Assembly (NCBI GenBank): GCA_014324045.1
Contig: JACOMY010000001.1
Coordinates: 124,001 to 188,000 of the forward strand
Direction: 5' to 3'
DNA length: 64,000 bases
From: Rhodospirillales bacterium
Lineage (GTDB): Bacteria > Pseudomonadota > Alphaproteobacteria > Kiloniellales > JACOMY01
Positions 28,058 to 39,124 of the stretch are shown in pieces. The position numbers and the translations under genes are program-made. The notes beneath the pieces were generated by a model, which was given only the letters and a program-made list of their open reading frames with translations, had not been told where the DNA came from and did no database searches. Each line of letters opens with the position of its first letter. The stretch's first letter is position 1.

Positions 28058-28083
28058 GGCCTGCCCGGGATCCCGGGCAGGCC
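28058..28083. terminator. Perfect 26-bp palindrome between secG and pyrG
   Basis: GGCCTGCCCGGGA (28058-28070) is followed immediately by its exact reverse complement (28071-28083). As RNA it would give an 11-bp GC stem with a 4-base loop, 16 bases after the secG stop and 64 bases before pyrG. No U-run follows. It may be a terminator or attenuator separating secG from pyrG, or a protein-binding dyad. Confidence 0.55.
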
Positions 28084-28137
28084 GACAACCGGGATGCGTT
28101 CACATAGCTTGTCCGGAGCGGCGGCATCTGGTGTTAG

Positions 28138-29775
<1,638 letters not shown>

Positions 29776-30320
29776 GTCATCGCCAACGCTATCGCAGTCA
29801 GCAAATAAGGATCTTGACCAGGACAATTTCAGGATATCTTGTTGCATTTTTGTCAATGATTTACCTGAAGGCGTGGATCGCTTGAGATGGCGAAGCACTG
29901 TCAGTGTCGTCCATCGCGGCCAAAGGGCTGAAAGGCGCTACTTGCCGTGCGTGCAGCGGGCGTAACCGATGCAGCGATGAACAGCAGAACATCGCTCTGC
30001 TGCTCTTTAGCCTCGGTGATCGTTTCCCGATTGTGGAACGATCCGATCGCAGTGGATTGCTCCCAGATCTTTTTGGCGAGGCCGGCGGCTATCGCCGTCA
30101 GGACTTCACCCGCGAAATACCTTCCGGCCGACAATGGCACATCCCCGCGGAAACCGCTACGACATCCCTGTCTTCCGGATCCTGTTGGAAGAATGCACTG
30201 CCTAGAAGGCGAACGAGAGGCTTCTGGGCCACGGGCGCGGCGGCCGGCACCGATCCACCGCCACCGGCTCAGGACCTAAGGCCGGGAGAAGAGACCAAGA
30301 TCGCAGAAGGAAAGCAGTAG
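29776..30320. other. Emptied slot between pyrG and eno
   Basis: No recognisable gene occupies these 545 bases, although open frames exist on both strands (for example a minus-strand frame at 29901-30140). I compared their sense with KdsA, the usual occupant of this position in related genomes, and found no convincing match. The first 100 bases are AT-rich and may include the pyrG 3' end and an eno promoter. Confidence 0.45.
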
Positions 30321-31598
<1,278 letters not shown>

Positions 31599-31631
31599 CC
31601 GCTTGACCCGGCGCCCCAGGAGTCGCGTATA

Positions 31632-31991
31632 GTGGTTTCCATGACAGGACTTCTGATAGGCTTGGTGGGGCGCTTCGGGAAGTTGCTTCCGCAGTTGATC
31701 GGGCTGGGTGTTTTTGCCTATTTTGCTTTTCACTTCGTGCAGGGCGAAAGGGGTGTGCGTGCCTATGCCAAGCTAGGTCAAGAGCTGGAGGCGGCCTGGG
31801 CAGAGGAAGCTAGTTTGCGCGACGACTTGCAGATTGCGCGGGACCGGGTCAATGCCTTGAGCGCCAAGTCCCTCGATCCCGATCTTTTGGAAGAGCGCGC
31901 ACAGGCCGTGCTGAACTATGCCCGGCCGAAAGAGGTGATGATCATCCTTCCCGACAGCGAGGCTGCGGGCTGGGACTATCAAGCGAACTAG
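31632..31991 (+). CDS. ftsB: Septum formation initiator, FtsB/DivIC family
   Basis: The 119-residue bitopic membrane protein has one transmembrane helix (LLPQLIGLGVFAYFAFHF) followed by a coiled coil (KLGQELEAAWAEEASLRDDL) and the DPDLLEERAQAVLNYA segment common to FtsB/DivIC. These proteins bridge early and late divisome proteins in the periplasm. GTG 31632 is chosen because AGGAG (31618-31622) is nine bases upstream; ATG 31641 is the alternative and removes three residues. Position directly after eno and before the pyruvate dehydrogenase operon supports the call. Confidence 0.88.
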   Translation: MVSMTGLLIGLVGRFGKLLPQLIGLGVFAYFAFHFVQGERGVRAYAKLGQELEAAWAEEASLRDDLQIARDRVNALSAKSLDPDLLEERAQAVLNYARPKEVMIILPDSEAAGWDYQAN

Positions 31992-32005
31992 AATGCTGCG
32001 CCGCC

Positions 32006-32034
32006 TTGTTCAGCTGCGCTACCCCTACTATACC
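32006..32034 (+). promoter_or_regulatory. Candidate promoter for the pyruvate dehydrogenase operon
   Basis: TTGTTC (32006-32011) and TATACC (32029-32034) are separated by 17 bases, ending 56 bases upstream of the pdhA start. Both hexamers are good sigma-70-like matches. No PdhR-type operator was recognised next to it; the TTGGTACCA palindrome just downstream lacks the gap of the known PdhR box. Confidence 0.45.
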
Positions 32035-32090
32035 TTGGTACCAGAAAGGCGGCCTCTAGGAATATGGCCGTCTGGTAAAGGGGAGAAGCC

Positions 32091-33122
32091 ATGGCGAGCA
32101 CGCGCGGCAAGGCCGGTGCCATAGAGGCTGGTGACGATAAGGGCCTGAACGGCTACGACAAAGACACGATCCGCGATCTATACCGTACGATGCTGCTGAT
32201 CCGTCGCTTCGAAGAGCGCGCCGGTCAGATGTACGGCATGGGGCTGATCGGCGGTTTCTGCCATCTCTATATCGGCCAGGAAGCGGTGGTGACCGGACTG
32301 CAAGCCGCCGCCTTGCCCAGCGATACTGTGGTGACCACCTATCGCGATCACGGACATATGCTGGCCACGGGCATGGACCCTAAGGGTGTGCTGGCGGAGT
32401 TGACCGGGCGCGCAGGCGGCTATTCCAAAGGTAAGGGCGGCTCTATGCACATGTTCAGCCGCGAGAAGAACTTTTTCGGCGGCCACGGTATCGTCGGCGC
32501 CTCGGTGCCGATCGGCGCCGGGATCGCCTTTGCGCACAAGTATCTTAAAGAGGAAGCTTGCTGCCTCACCTATTTTGGCGAGGGCGCGCTGAACCAGGGC
32601 CAGGTCTACGAGACCTTCAATATGGCCGCACTCTGGAACCTGCCGGCGATCTTCGTGATCGAGAACAATCGCTACGGTATGGGCACTTCGGTCGAGCGGG
32701 CCGCGGCCCATGCGCAGGAACTGTACCACCGCGGCCAGGCTTACGGCATTCCCGGCCAGCAGGTGGACGGCATGGACGTGATTGCGGTCTACGAGGCCGG
32801 CAAGGAGGTGATTGCCAAGGTGAAGAGAGGCGAGGGGCCGCACATCATGGAGATGCAGACCTACCGCTACCGCGGCCACTCCATGTCGGATCCAGCAAAG
32901 TATCGTTCGCGCGAAGAGGTCGAGAAGTACCGCAGCGAGCGCGACCCTATCGAGAACCTGAAGGGCCGCATCCTCAAGGTCGGCACGATGAGCGAGGAGG
33001 ACCTCAGGGCCATCGACCGCGAAATCAAAGACATCGTCGCCGACGCAGCCGACTTCGCTACCACCTCACCCGAGCCCGATCCCACTGAACTCTGGACCGA
33101 AGTCTTGGTCGCCACGGCCTGA
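32091..33122 (+). CDS. pdhA: Pyruvate dehydrogenase E1 component, alpha subunit
   Basis: The 343-residue thiamine-diphosphate-binding subunit of the heterotetrameric E1 decarboxylates pyruvate. Motifs are YRTMLLIRRFEERAGQMYG, FCHLYIGQEAV, the YRDHGHMLA segment, GKGGSMHMF, the ThDP motif GEGALNQGQVYETFNMAALW (GDG...NN type, completed by NNRYGMGTS), and the phosphorylation-loop equivalent YRYRGHSMSDPAKYR. It starts at ATG 32091 after GGGGAGAAG. It begins the pdhA-pdhB-pdhC unit, spaced 15 bp from pdhB. Confidence 0.97.
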   Translation: MASTRGKAGAIEAGDDKGLNGYDKDTIRDLYRTMLLIRRFEERAGQMYGMGLIGGFCHLYIGQEAVVTGLQAAALPSDTVVTTYRDHGHMLATGMDPKGVLAELTGRAGGYSKGKGGSMHMFSREKNFFGGHGIVGASVPIGAGIAFAHKYLKEEACCLTYFGEGALNQGQVYETFNMAALWNLPAIFVIENNRYGMGTSVERAAAHAQELYHRGQAYGIPGQQVDGMDVIAVYEAGKEVIAKVKRGEGPHIMEMQTYRYRGHSMSDPAKYRSREEVEKYRSERDPIENLKGRILKVGTMSEEDLRAIDREIKDIVADAADFATTSPEPDPTELWTEVLVATA

Positions 33123-33137
33123 GAGAGGAAGAGCAGC

Positions 33138-34517
33138 ATGCCGATTGAAATTCTGATGCCCGCCCTCTCTCCTACCATGACCGAGGGCAATTTGGCGCGT
33201 TGGGTGAAGCAGGTGGGGGACAGCGTCGCAGCCGGCGACGTGATCTGCGAGATCGAGACCGACAAAGCCACTATGGAGGTGGAGGCGGTCGACGAGGGAA
33301 CGCTTGCCAAGATACTGGTGGAGGAGGGCGCGGAGGCCGTCGTCGTCAACACGCCTATCGCGCTCATGGCGGTGGAGGGCGAGAACCTGGAAGAGGCGGC
33401 TCAAGGTGCTTCATCCGCGCCGCCTGTAGCCGCGCCTGCACCGGCTTCCCTGTCGCCCTCTGCTCCACCGCCCGCCGTTACCGTGCACGAGCCCGCTGCG
33501 GCGAAGCCCGCGGCGGAGCCGGAATGGAGCGGCGAGACCGAGACCCGCACGGTCCGCGAGGCGCTGCGCGATGCCATGGCTGAAGAGATGCGCAGCGATT
33601 CTAAGGTCTTCCTGATGGGCGAAGAAGTCGCCCAGTATCAGGGAGCCTACAAGGTCAGCCAAGGGCTGCTCGACGAGTTCGGCGACAAGCGGATCATCGA
33701 CACTCCGATCACCGAGCAAGGCTTTACCGGACTTGGTGTTGGAGCGGCTATGTATGGGTTGAAGCCCATCGTCGAGTTCATGACCTTTAACTTCGCCATG
33801 CAGGCGATCGATCAGATCGTCAATTCGGCTGCTAAGACCCACTATATGTCGGGCGGGCAGATCGCCTCGCCGATCGTGTTCCGCGGTCCCAACGGGGCAG
33901 CGGCGCGTGTGGCCGCCCAGCATTCGCAGTGCTACGCCTCTTGGTACGCGCACTGTCCGGGCCTGATTGTGGCTGCGCCCTACTCGGCGGCCGATGCAAA
34001 GGGCCTACTGAAGAGCGCGATTCGTAATCCCAACCCGGTGGTCTTCCTGGAGAACGAGATCCTTTACGGCCACTCCTTCGAGGTGCCGAAGGACGGCGAC
34101 TGGACCATTCCTCTCGGCAAGGCCAAGGTCCTGCGCCAAGGCAAGGACGTTACCATAACCGCCTTCTCGATCATGGTTGGCAAGGCGTTGGAGGCAGCCG
34201 AGGCCTTGGTGGCTGAAGGTATCGAGGCCGAGGTCATCGATTTACGCACTCTGCGTCCACTGGATACCGAGACCCTCGTCGCCAGTGTGATGAAGACCAA
34301 CCGCTTGGTCTCTTGCGAGGAAGGCTGGTCCTTCGCCGGCATTGGCTCGGAGTTGGCGGCAATCGTGATGGAGCAGGCCTGGGACTGGCTGGATGCACCG
34401 GTGAAGCGTATACATGGCGCCGATGTGCCCATGCCCTACGCCGCAAATCTGGAGCATTTGGCCCTGCCGCAACCCGTAACCATCGTGGCTGCGGCTAAAG
34501 AGGTGTGTTACCGCTAA
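33138..34517 (+). CDS. pdhB: Pyruvate dehydrogenase E1 component, beta subunit, with N-terminal lipoyl domain
   Basis: The 459-residue product has a biotinyl-lipoyl domain at residues 1-80 (lipoyl lysine in [15 protein letters not shown]), an Ala/Pro-rich linker (about 88-130), and the transketolase-like E1 beta domain from [14 protein letters not shown]. The latter holds [48 protein letters not shown] and the C-terminal [10 protein letters not shown] lipoyl domain on E1 beta is characteristic of alphaproteobacterial PDH. The first 80 residues are nearly the same as the start of the E2 protein encoded next, so the pair likely arose by domain duplication. The gene overlaps the open frame of pdhC but ends 26 bp before its true start. 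Confidence 0.97.
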   Translation: MPIEILMPALSPTMTEGNLARWVKQVGDSVAAGDVICEIETDKATMEVEAVDEGTLAKILVEEGAEAVVVNTPIALMAVEGENLEEAAQGASSAPPVAAPAPASLSPSAPPPAVTVHEPAAAKPAAEPEWSGETETRTVREALRDAMAEEMRSDSKVFLMGEEVAQYQGAYKVSQGLLDEFGDKRIIDTPITEQGFTGLGVGAAMYGLKPIVEFMTFNFAMQAIDQIVNSAAKTHYMSGGQIASPIVFRGPNGAAARVAAQHSQCYASWYAHCPGLIVAAPYSAADAKGLLKSAIRNPNPVVFLENEILYGHSFEVPKDGDWTIPLGKAKVLRQGKDVTITAFSIMVGKALEAAEALVAEGIEAEVIDLRTLRPLDTETLVASVMKTNRLVSCEEGWSFAGIGSELAAIVMEQAWDWLDAPVKRIHGADVPMPYAANLEHLALPQPVTIVAAAKEVCYR

Positions 34518-34543
34518 CGCCCGCGGCCGAAGGGAGGCAAACC

Positions 34544-35881
34544 ATGGCGACCACCATCACCATGCCGGCACTGTCGCCGACCATGACCGAAGGCACCTTG
34601 GCGCGATGGGTAAAGCAGATCGGCGACACGGTCGCAGCCGGCGACGTGATCTGCGAGATCGAGACCGACAAGGCCACCATGGAGGTGGAGGCGGTGGACG
34701 ATGGCAGGCTCGCCAAGATCCTGGTAGAGGAGGGCAGCGAGAACGTCGCGATCAACACTCCCATTGCCCTCCTCGCCGAAGAGGGAGAGAGTGTGGAGAC
34801 TGCCGCGCAAGGCGCTGCGGTAGCAGCGAAGCCGCCGGTTGTACCGGCCGCTGTGGTTGCCGCATCGGCCCCTGCGTCCGCGCCGGTTGCGCAAGCTGTG
34901 CCCGGTCCGGCACCGGCCGCCGCGGCCACAGCCGCCGGCGGTCGAATCTTCGCCAGTCCGCTGGCCAAGCGCATGGCCGGTCAGACCGGCCTGGATCTGG
35001 CCCTGATAACTGGCAGCGGTCCGCATGGACGGATCGTGAAGACGGACATTGAGGCCGCGATCGCTTCCGGAACCGGGAAGGCTGATGTGGCAATTCCCGA
35101 AGCGATGCCGGTCCCCGTTACGGCGCCCGCACCGGCCGCAGCCTACGGTGGGCCAGTCGGTATCGCGTTTGCCGAAACCATGGGCATCCCCCATCGGGTA
35201 GAGAAATTGTCGGCCATGCGTAAGGTCATCGCCCAGCGCCTGACCGAATCCAAGCAGCAGGTGCCGCACTTCTATCTGACAGTCGATTGCCAAATCGATT
35301 CCCTGCTGAAGATCCGTAAGGAGTTGAACGAGAAACCGACTAAGGCGGGGCGCGGCGGCAAGATCTCGGTCAACGACTTCGTGATCCGGGCGGTAGCGCT
35401 GGCATTGGGCGAGGTGCCGGCGGCCAATGCAGCCTACGATCCCGCCGGTCTCGTCTTCTTCGAGCGTGCAGACGTCTCGGTCGCCGTGGCGACGCCGGCA
35501 GGTCTTATCACCCCCATCGTCAAGGATGCCGGCGCCAAGGGCCTGGCGACCATCGCCGCTGAGACCAAGAACCTGGCCGCCCGTGCCCGCGAGGGCAAAT
35601 TGCAGCCGGCAGACTATCAGGGCGGCACCTTTTCAGTCTCGAACCTGGGCATGTTCGCTATCAAGCAGTTCGAGGCCGTAATCAACCCGCCGCAGGGCTG
35701 CATTCTGGCTGTCGGCGCCGGCGAAGAGCGGGCGGTGGTAAAAGAGGGCGCACTCGCCATCGCAACAGTGATGTCTTGCACCCTCTCGGTCGACCACCGC
35801 GTGGTGGACGGTGCCGTCGGGGCTGAGTTCTTGGCGGCTTTCAAGCGCTTGATCGAGGACCCAATCACCATGCTGCTGTAA
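34544..35881 (+). CDS. pdhC: Dihydrolipoamide acetyltransferase (PDH E2)
   Basis: The 445-residue E2 core protein transfers acetyl groups from lipoyl to CoA. The lipoyl domain covers residues 1-80 ([15 protein letters not shown]), followed by an Ala/Pro linker, a peripheral-subunit-binding domain (RIFASPLAKRMAGQTGLDL then GPHGRIVKTDIE, about 140-180), a second linker, and the catalytic domain from HRVEKLSAMRKVIAQRL to the end. The active-site motif is DHRVVDGAVGAEFL. ATG 34544 is chosen over earlier in-frame codons because homology starts there and GGGAGG is seven bases upstream. Confidence 0.97.
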   Translation: MATTITMPALSPTMTEGTLARWVKQIGDTVAAGDVICEIETDKATMEVEAVDDGRLAKILVEEGSENVAINTPIALLAEEGESVETAAQGAAVAAKPPVVPAAVVAASAPASAPVAQAVPGPAPAAAATAAGGRIFASPLAKRMAGQTGLDLALITGSGPHGRIVKTDIEAAIASGTGKADVAIPEAMPVPVTAPAPAAAYGGPVGIAFAETMGIPHRVEKLSAMRKVIAQRLTESKQQVPHFYLTVDCQIDSLLKIRKELNEKPTKAGRGGKISVNDFVIRAVALALGEVPAANAAYDPAGLVFFERADVSVAVATPAGLITPIVKDAGAKGLATIAAETKNLAARAREGKLQPADYQGGTFSVSNLGMFAIKQFEAVINPPQGCILAVGAGEERAVVKEGALAIATVMSCTLSVDHRVVDGAVGAEFLAAFKRLIEDPITMLL

Positions 35882-35993
35882 CGATGGCGGACTATCGTGG
35901 ACAATTCCCTGCGGCCTAGTGGGCTATAGCGGTCGGCTGCCGTCGGTCGTTTGGCCCGGGCAGGTCCAGTTCGCAGTGCAGTTTGTACTGAAT

Positions 35994-37406
35994 GTGGAGG
36001 AGGGCAGCGCCCTGTACGACAAGAACTTCGACGTCATCGTCATCGGTGCGGGGCCGGGTGGCTATGTCACCGCCATTCGTGGTGCACAGTTGGGGCTCAA
36101 GGTGGCCGTGGTGGAGCGGGAGCACCTAGGCGGCATCTGCCTGAATTGGGGCTGTATCCCGACCAAGGCGCTGTTGCGCTCTGCCGAGGTTTATCGTAAC
36201 ATGACAGAAGTGGACCGCTTCGGCCTCTCGGCTGAGAAGGTCGGCTTCGATATGGCCAAGGTGGTTAAGCGCAGCCGCACCGTCTCCGGCCGGCTCAACA
36301 AGGGCGTCGGTATGCTCTTGAAGAAGAACAAGGTGACGGTCATCGACGGCGAGGCGACGATCCCGGCTGTAGGCAGGGTCTCGGTCGCGAAGGACGGCAA
36401 GGCGGTCGGTGACTTCGCCGCCAAGCACATCGTCGTCGCCACCGGGGCGCGCCCGCGCGTGCTGCCGGGCCTGGAGCCGGACAAGGAACGGGTTTGGACC
36501 TACTTCGAAGCCATGGTGCCGCAAGAACTGCCGAAGCGCCTCCTGGTTGTAGGCTCGGGCGCCATCGGCATCGAGTTCGCCTCCTTCTTCAATGCCCTGG
36601 GCGCCGCGGTCACGGTGGTCGAACTGATGGATCGGATCATGCCGGTCGAGGATGCCGAGATCGCCGGCATGGCGCGCAAGCAACTGGAACGCCAAGGGCT
36701 GAAGATTGAGACCGGCGCCAAGGTCACCAAGCTGGACAAAGGCAAATCGATTGTCGCGACCGTCGAGGCCAAGGGCAAGAGCGAGCGCTTGGAAGTGGAT
36801 CGTGTCATCTCTGCCGTGGGCGTGGTCGGCAATATCGAGAACCTGGGCCTCGAAGCCTTGGGCGTGAAGACCGAACGGGGCTGCATCGTCATCGATGGCC
36901 ACGGCTGCACCAACGTGCCGGGCATCCATGCCATCGGCGACGTCGCCGGCCCGCCCATGCTGGCCCACAAGGCCGAGCACGAGGGTGTTATCTGCATCGA
37001 GGCCATTGCCGGTCTCGACAGTCATCCCATGGACAAGCTGAAGATTCCCGGCTGCACCTACTGCCACCCGCAAGTCGCCTCGGTCGGCCTGACGGAAGCC
37101 GCGGCCAAAGCGGCGGGCCATGCGGTCAAGGTCGGCCGCTTTCCCTTCGCCGGCAACGGCAAGGCCATCGCCTTGGGCGAGGATCAAGGACTGATCAAGA
37201 CGCTGTTCGATGTCAAGACCGGCCAGCTATTAGGCGCGCACATGGTAGGGGCCGAGGTGACGGAACTGATCCAAGGCTTCGTGGTAGCCATGAACCTGGA
37301 GACCACCGAAGAAGATCTTATGCACACTGTCTTCCCGCACCCGACTCTCTCGGAGATGATGCACGAGAGCGTTCTCGACGCCTACGGACGGGTGATTCAC
37401 ATGTAA
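35994..37406 (+). CDS. lpdA: Dihydrolipoyl dehydrogenase (E3)
   Basis: The FAD-dependent disulfide oxidoreductase of about 470 residues reoxidises dihydrolipoyl groups of PDH and related complexes. It has VIVIGAGPGGYVTAIRGAQ (FAD), the redox disulfide in GGICLNWGCIPTKALL, VVGSGAIGIEFASFF (NAD), HAIGDVAGPPMLAHKA, and the catalytic His-Glu in HTVFPHPTLSEMMHE. The start is unclear. The frame opens at GTG 35919, GTG 35994 is the nearest standard start to the homology, yet the only strong Shine-Dalgarno (GGAGGAGGG, 35996-36004) lies after it and seven bases before a CTG at 36012. Initiation at CTG would give LYDKNFDVIVIG, close to the usual N-terminus. Confidence 0.95.
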   Translation: MEEGSALYDKNFDVIVIGAGPGGYVTAIRGAQLGLKVAVVEREHLGGICLNWGCIPTKALLRSAEVYRNMTEVDRFGLSAEKVGFDMAKVVKRSRTVSGRLNKGVGMLLKKNKVTVIDGEATIPAVGRVSVAKDGKAVGDFAAKHIVVATGARPRVLPGLEPDKERVWTYFEAMVPQELPKRLLVVGSGAIGIEFASFFNALGAAVTVVELMDRIMPVEDAEIAGMARKQLERQGLKIETGAKVTKLDKGKSIVATVEAKGKSERLEVDRVISAVGVVGNIENLGLEALGVKTERGCIVIDGHGCTNVPGIHAIGDVAGPPMLAHKAEHEGVICIEAIAGLDSHPMDKLKIPGCTYCHPQVASVGLTEAAAKAAGHAVKVGRFPFAGNGKAIALGEDQGLIKTLFDVKTGQLLGAHMVGAEVTELIQGFVVAMNLETTEEDLMHTVFPHPTLSEMMHESVLDAYGRVIHM

Positions 37407-37746
37407 CGGCCTTTTGGACGTCCTGCATTTGTCGAAGCCTCGTCAGGCTGCGGAGGATGAGGCGGTATAGAAGCTGGCAAAGTGGATCTGGTGCGCGATC
37501 GTGGCCCTGACTGGGATCGTAGTACTTTTATTCCTGTTATTGGTAATCATAGGCGTTTTATTGACAGCAACGTAGTCAGCGGCGCTGCCGTTTGCACCGC
37601 CGATGCGGCACTTGGCGTTGGCATCCTGACTGCCCCTTTCCTCCTGCCGCTTGGAGCCCTGCCCATCTGCACTATTATAGTAGTCTAATGGCCTGCACCC
37701 GATGCCGCTTTGCCGTCAGCCGGCACGCGATAGAAAACCGGAGACG
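37407..37746. other. Gap with a possible membrane-anchor remnant
   Basis: There is no intact gene in these 340 bases. One plus-strand frame just after a TAG (about 37467-37571) reads KLAKWIWCAIVALTGIVVLL and then FLLLVIIGVLLTAT before a stop. This is a basic patch plus one strong transmembrane helix, like the N-terminal anchor of AsmA/TamB-type proteins. An ATG in another frame slightly upstream (MRRY) would supply a start if one frameshift is allowed. It may be a decayed gene or a small membrane peptide; evidence is thin. Confidence 0.25.
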
Positions 37747-38712
37747 ATGACCATGGACTACGACACTCGCAGCGATGACCGTGTGCGGCATCCGGAAAAG
37801 GCGCATAGGCCGGATAACCCGGTGCGCCGCGGCAAGCCGAAATGGCTACGGGTGCGCGCGCCGACCTCGGCAGACTATCGGGAGACTAGGGACATCGTCC
37901 GCCAGCACGGTCTGAACACCGTTTGCGAGGAAGCGGCCTGTCCCAACATCGGCGAATGCTGGAAGTTGCGCCATGCTACCATGATGATCATGGGCGAAAT
38001 CTGCACCCGCGCCTGCGCCTTTTGCAACGTCGCTACCGGGCGCCCAGCTGCGCTTAATCCCATGGAGCCGGCGAACGTCGCGCTAGCGGTGCAGAAGCTG
38101 GGGTTGCGCCATGTCGTCGTGACTTCGGTCGATCGCGACGACCTGCCGGACGGGGGCGCCGAGCACTTCGCCAAGACCATCGGGGCTATCCGCGCGCTCA
38201 ATGCCGGGACCACGGTCGAGGTTCTCACCCCCGATTTCCTGCGCAAGGATGGCGGGCTGGCGGTGGTGATCGAAGCGCGCCCAGATGTCTTCAACCACAA
38301 TCTGGAGACCGTGCCGCGGCTCTATCCTGCGGTGCGGCCTGGTGCCCGCTACTTCCACTCGCTGCGGCTCTTGGCCGATGCCAAGCGGATCGATCCTGCC
38401 ATCTTTACCAAGTCCGGCCTAATGGTCGGTCTCGGCGAGAGCCGGGAAGAGGTGCTGCAGGTGATGGACGACCTCCGCTCCGCCGAGGTCGATTTCCTGA
38501 CCGTCGGGCAGTATCTCCAGCCCACTCCGAAGCATCATCCGGTGGACCGCTTCGTGCCGCCGGACGAGTTTAAATCCTACGAACGTGCCGCCTTGGCCAA
38601 GGGCTTCCTGCTCTGCTCGGCGACGCCCCTGACGCGCAGTTCCTACCATGCCGACGCAGACTTCGCAAAGCTGCAGCAGGCACGCCGTAAGACGGTGGCA
38701 GCGGCGTCTTAA
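37747..38712 (+). CDS. lipA: Lipoyl synthase
   Basis: The radical SAM enzyme of about 321 residues inserts two sulfurs into protein-bound octanoyl groups. The auxiliary cluster motif is in [12 protein letters not shown] and the radical SAM motif in [13 protein letters not shown] (CX3CX2C). [16 protein letters not shown] and the C-terminal TRSSYHAD (Ser ligand to the auxiliary cluster) are also present. ATG 37747 sits a few bases after CCGGAGA; the second ATG (37753) is equally possible, and the frame is open from 37702. It works on the octanoyl groups placed by LipB (encoded at 53653-54333) on the PDH lipoyl domains encoded just upstream. Confidence 0.97.
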   Translation: MTMDYDTRSDDRVRHPEKAHRPDNPVRRGKPKWLRVRAPTSADYRETRDIVRQHGLNTVCEEAACPNIGECWKLRHATMMIMGEICTRACAFCNVATGRPAALNPMEPANVALAVQKLGLRHVVVTSVDRDDLPDGGAEHFAKTIGAIRALNAGTTVEVLTPDFLRKDGGLAVVIEARPDVFNHNLETVPRLYPAVRPGARYFHSLRLLADAKRIDPAIFTKSGLMVGLGESREEVLQVMDDLRSAEVDFLTVGQYLQPTPKHHPVDRFVPPDEFKSYERAALAKGFLLCSATPLTRSSYHADADFAKLQQARRKTVAAAS

Positions 38713-39124
38713 CCACCTCTGGGCTACCGGGGCGCTTCAGATCGGCGCGCTAATCTGACGGAGTGCGGCCCTGCTTGATTGACGGCACGAAGCGCGGACT
38801 ATCGCGCTGCCCGCAATCCGCTTCGCCAGTCCGGACGGTGCGTCTTCATCTTGGTCGAGGACGTCGCCGTCTACCGGGGTTTGCCCGCCGCCTGCTTGGA
38901 TCGGGGCTTTCCCATCTGCACGAATCTCTCGGTTCTTCAGCGACTCCCGGCTGCTCTTGCGGTTCTTGCCGATCGCTTTGCCTACAGTCTTCGTTGCGAT
39001 GCCTGACCGGATGCTGCCAACAGCTTCCTGTAAAAGGGCTTAAGAGTTTGCGAAATGCCTTGTCTTTTCGCCGATCCTGCCGGACGTGCTAGCAAAGGAA
39101 GAGGCTCATGGCTTGGAGGAAAGC
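38713..39124. other. Gap downstream of lipA, possible RatA/COQ10-type remnant
   Basis: No intact gene is present. A plus-strand frame at about 38779-39006 contains VFILVEDVAVYRGLPAAC, loosely like the F.LV.DV..YP.FLP.C segment near the start of RatA/COQ10 (START-like) proteins, whose gene commonly follows lipA in alphaproteobacteria. The rest of the frame does not continue the match. I treat it as a possible decayed copy only. Confidence 0.2.

Noticed and set aside
29901-30140. Minus-strand frame in the pyrG-eno gap as a gene
   Set aside because: It has no ribosome site, no recognisable family and no match to KdsA; left as unassigned sequence.
32034-32044. PdhR-type operator upstream of pdhA
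   Set aside because: The TTGGTACCA palindrome lacks the central spacer of the known PdhR box, and such regulation is not established for this group.
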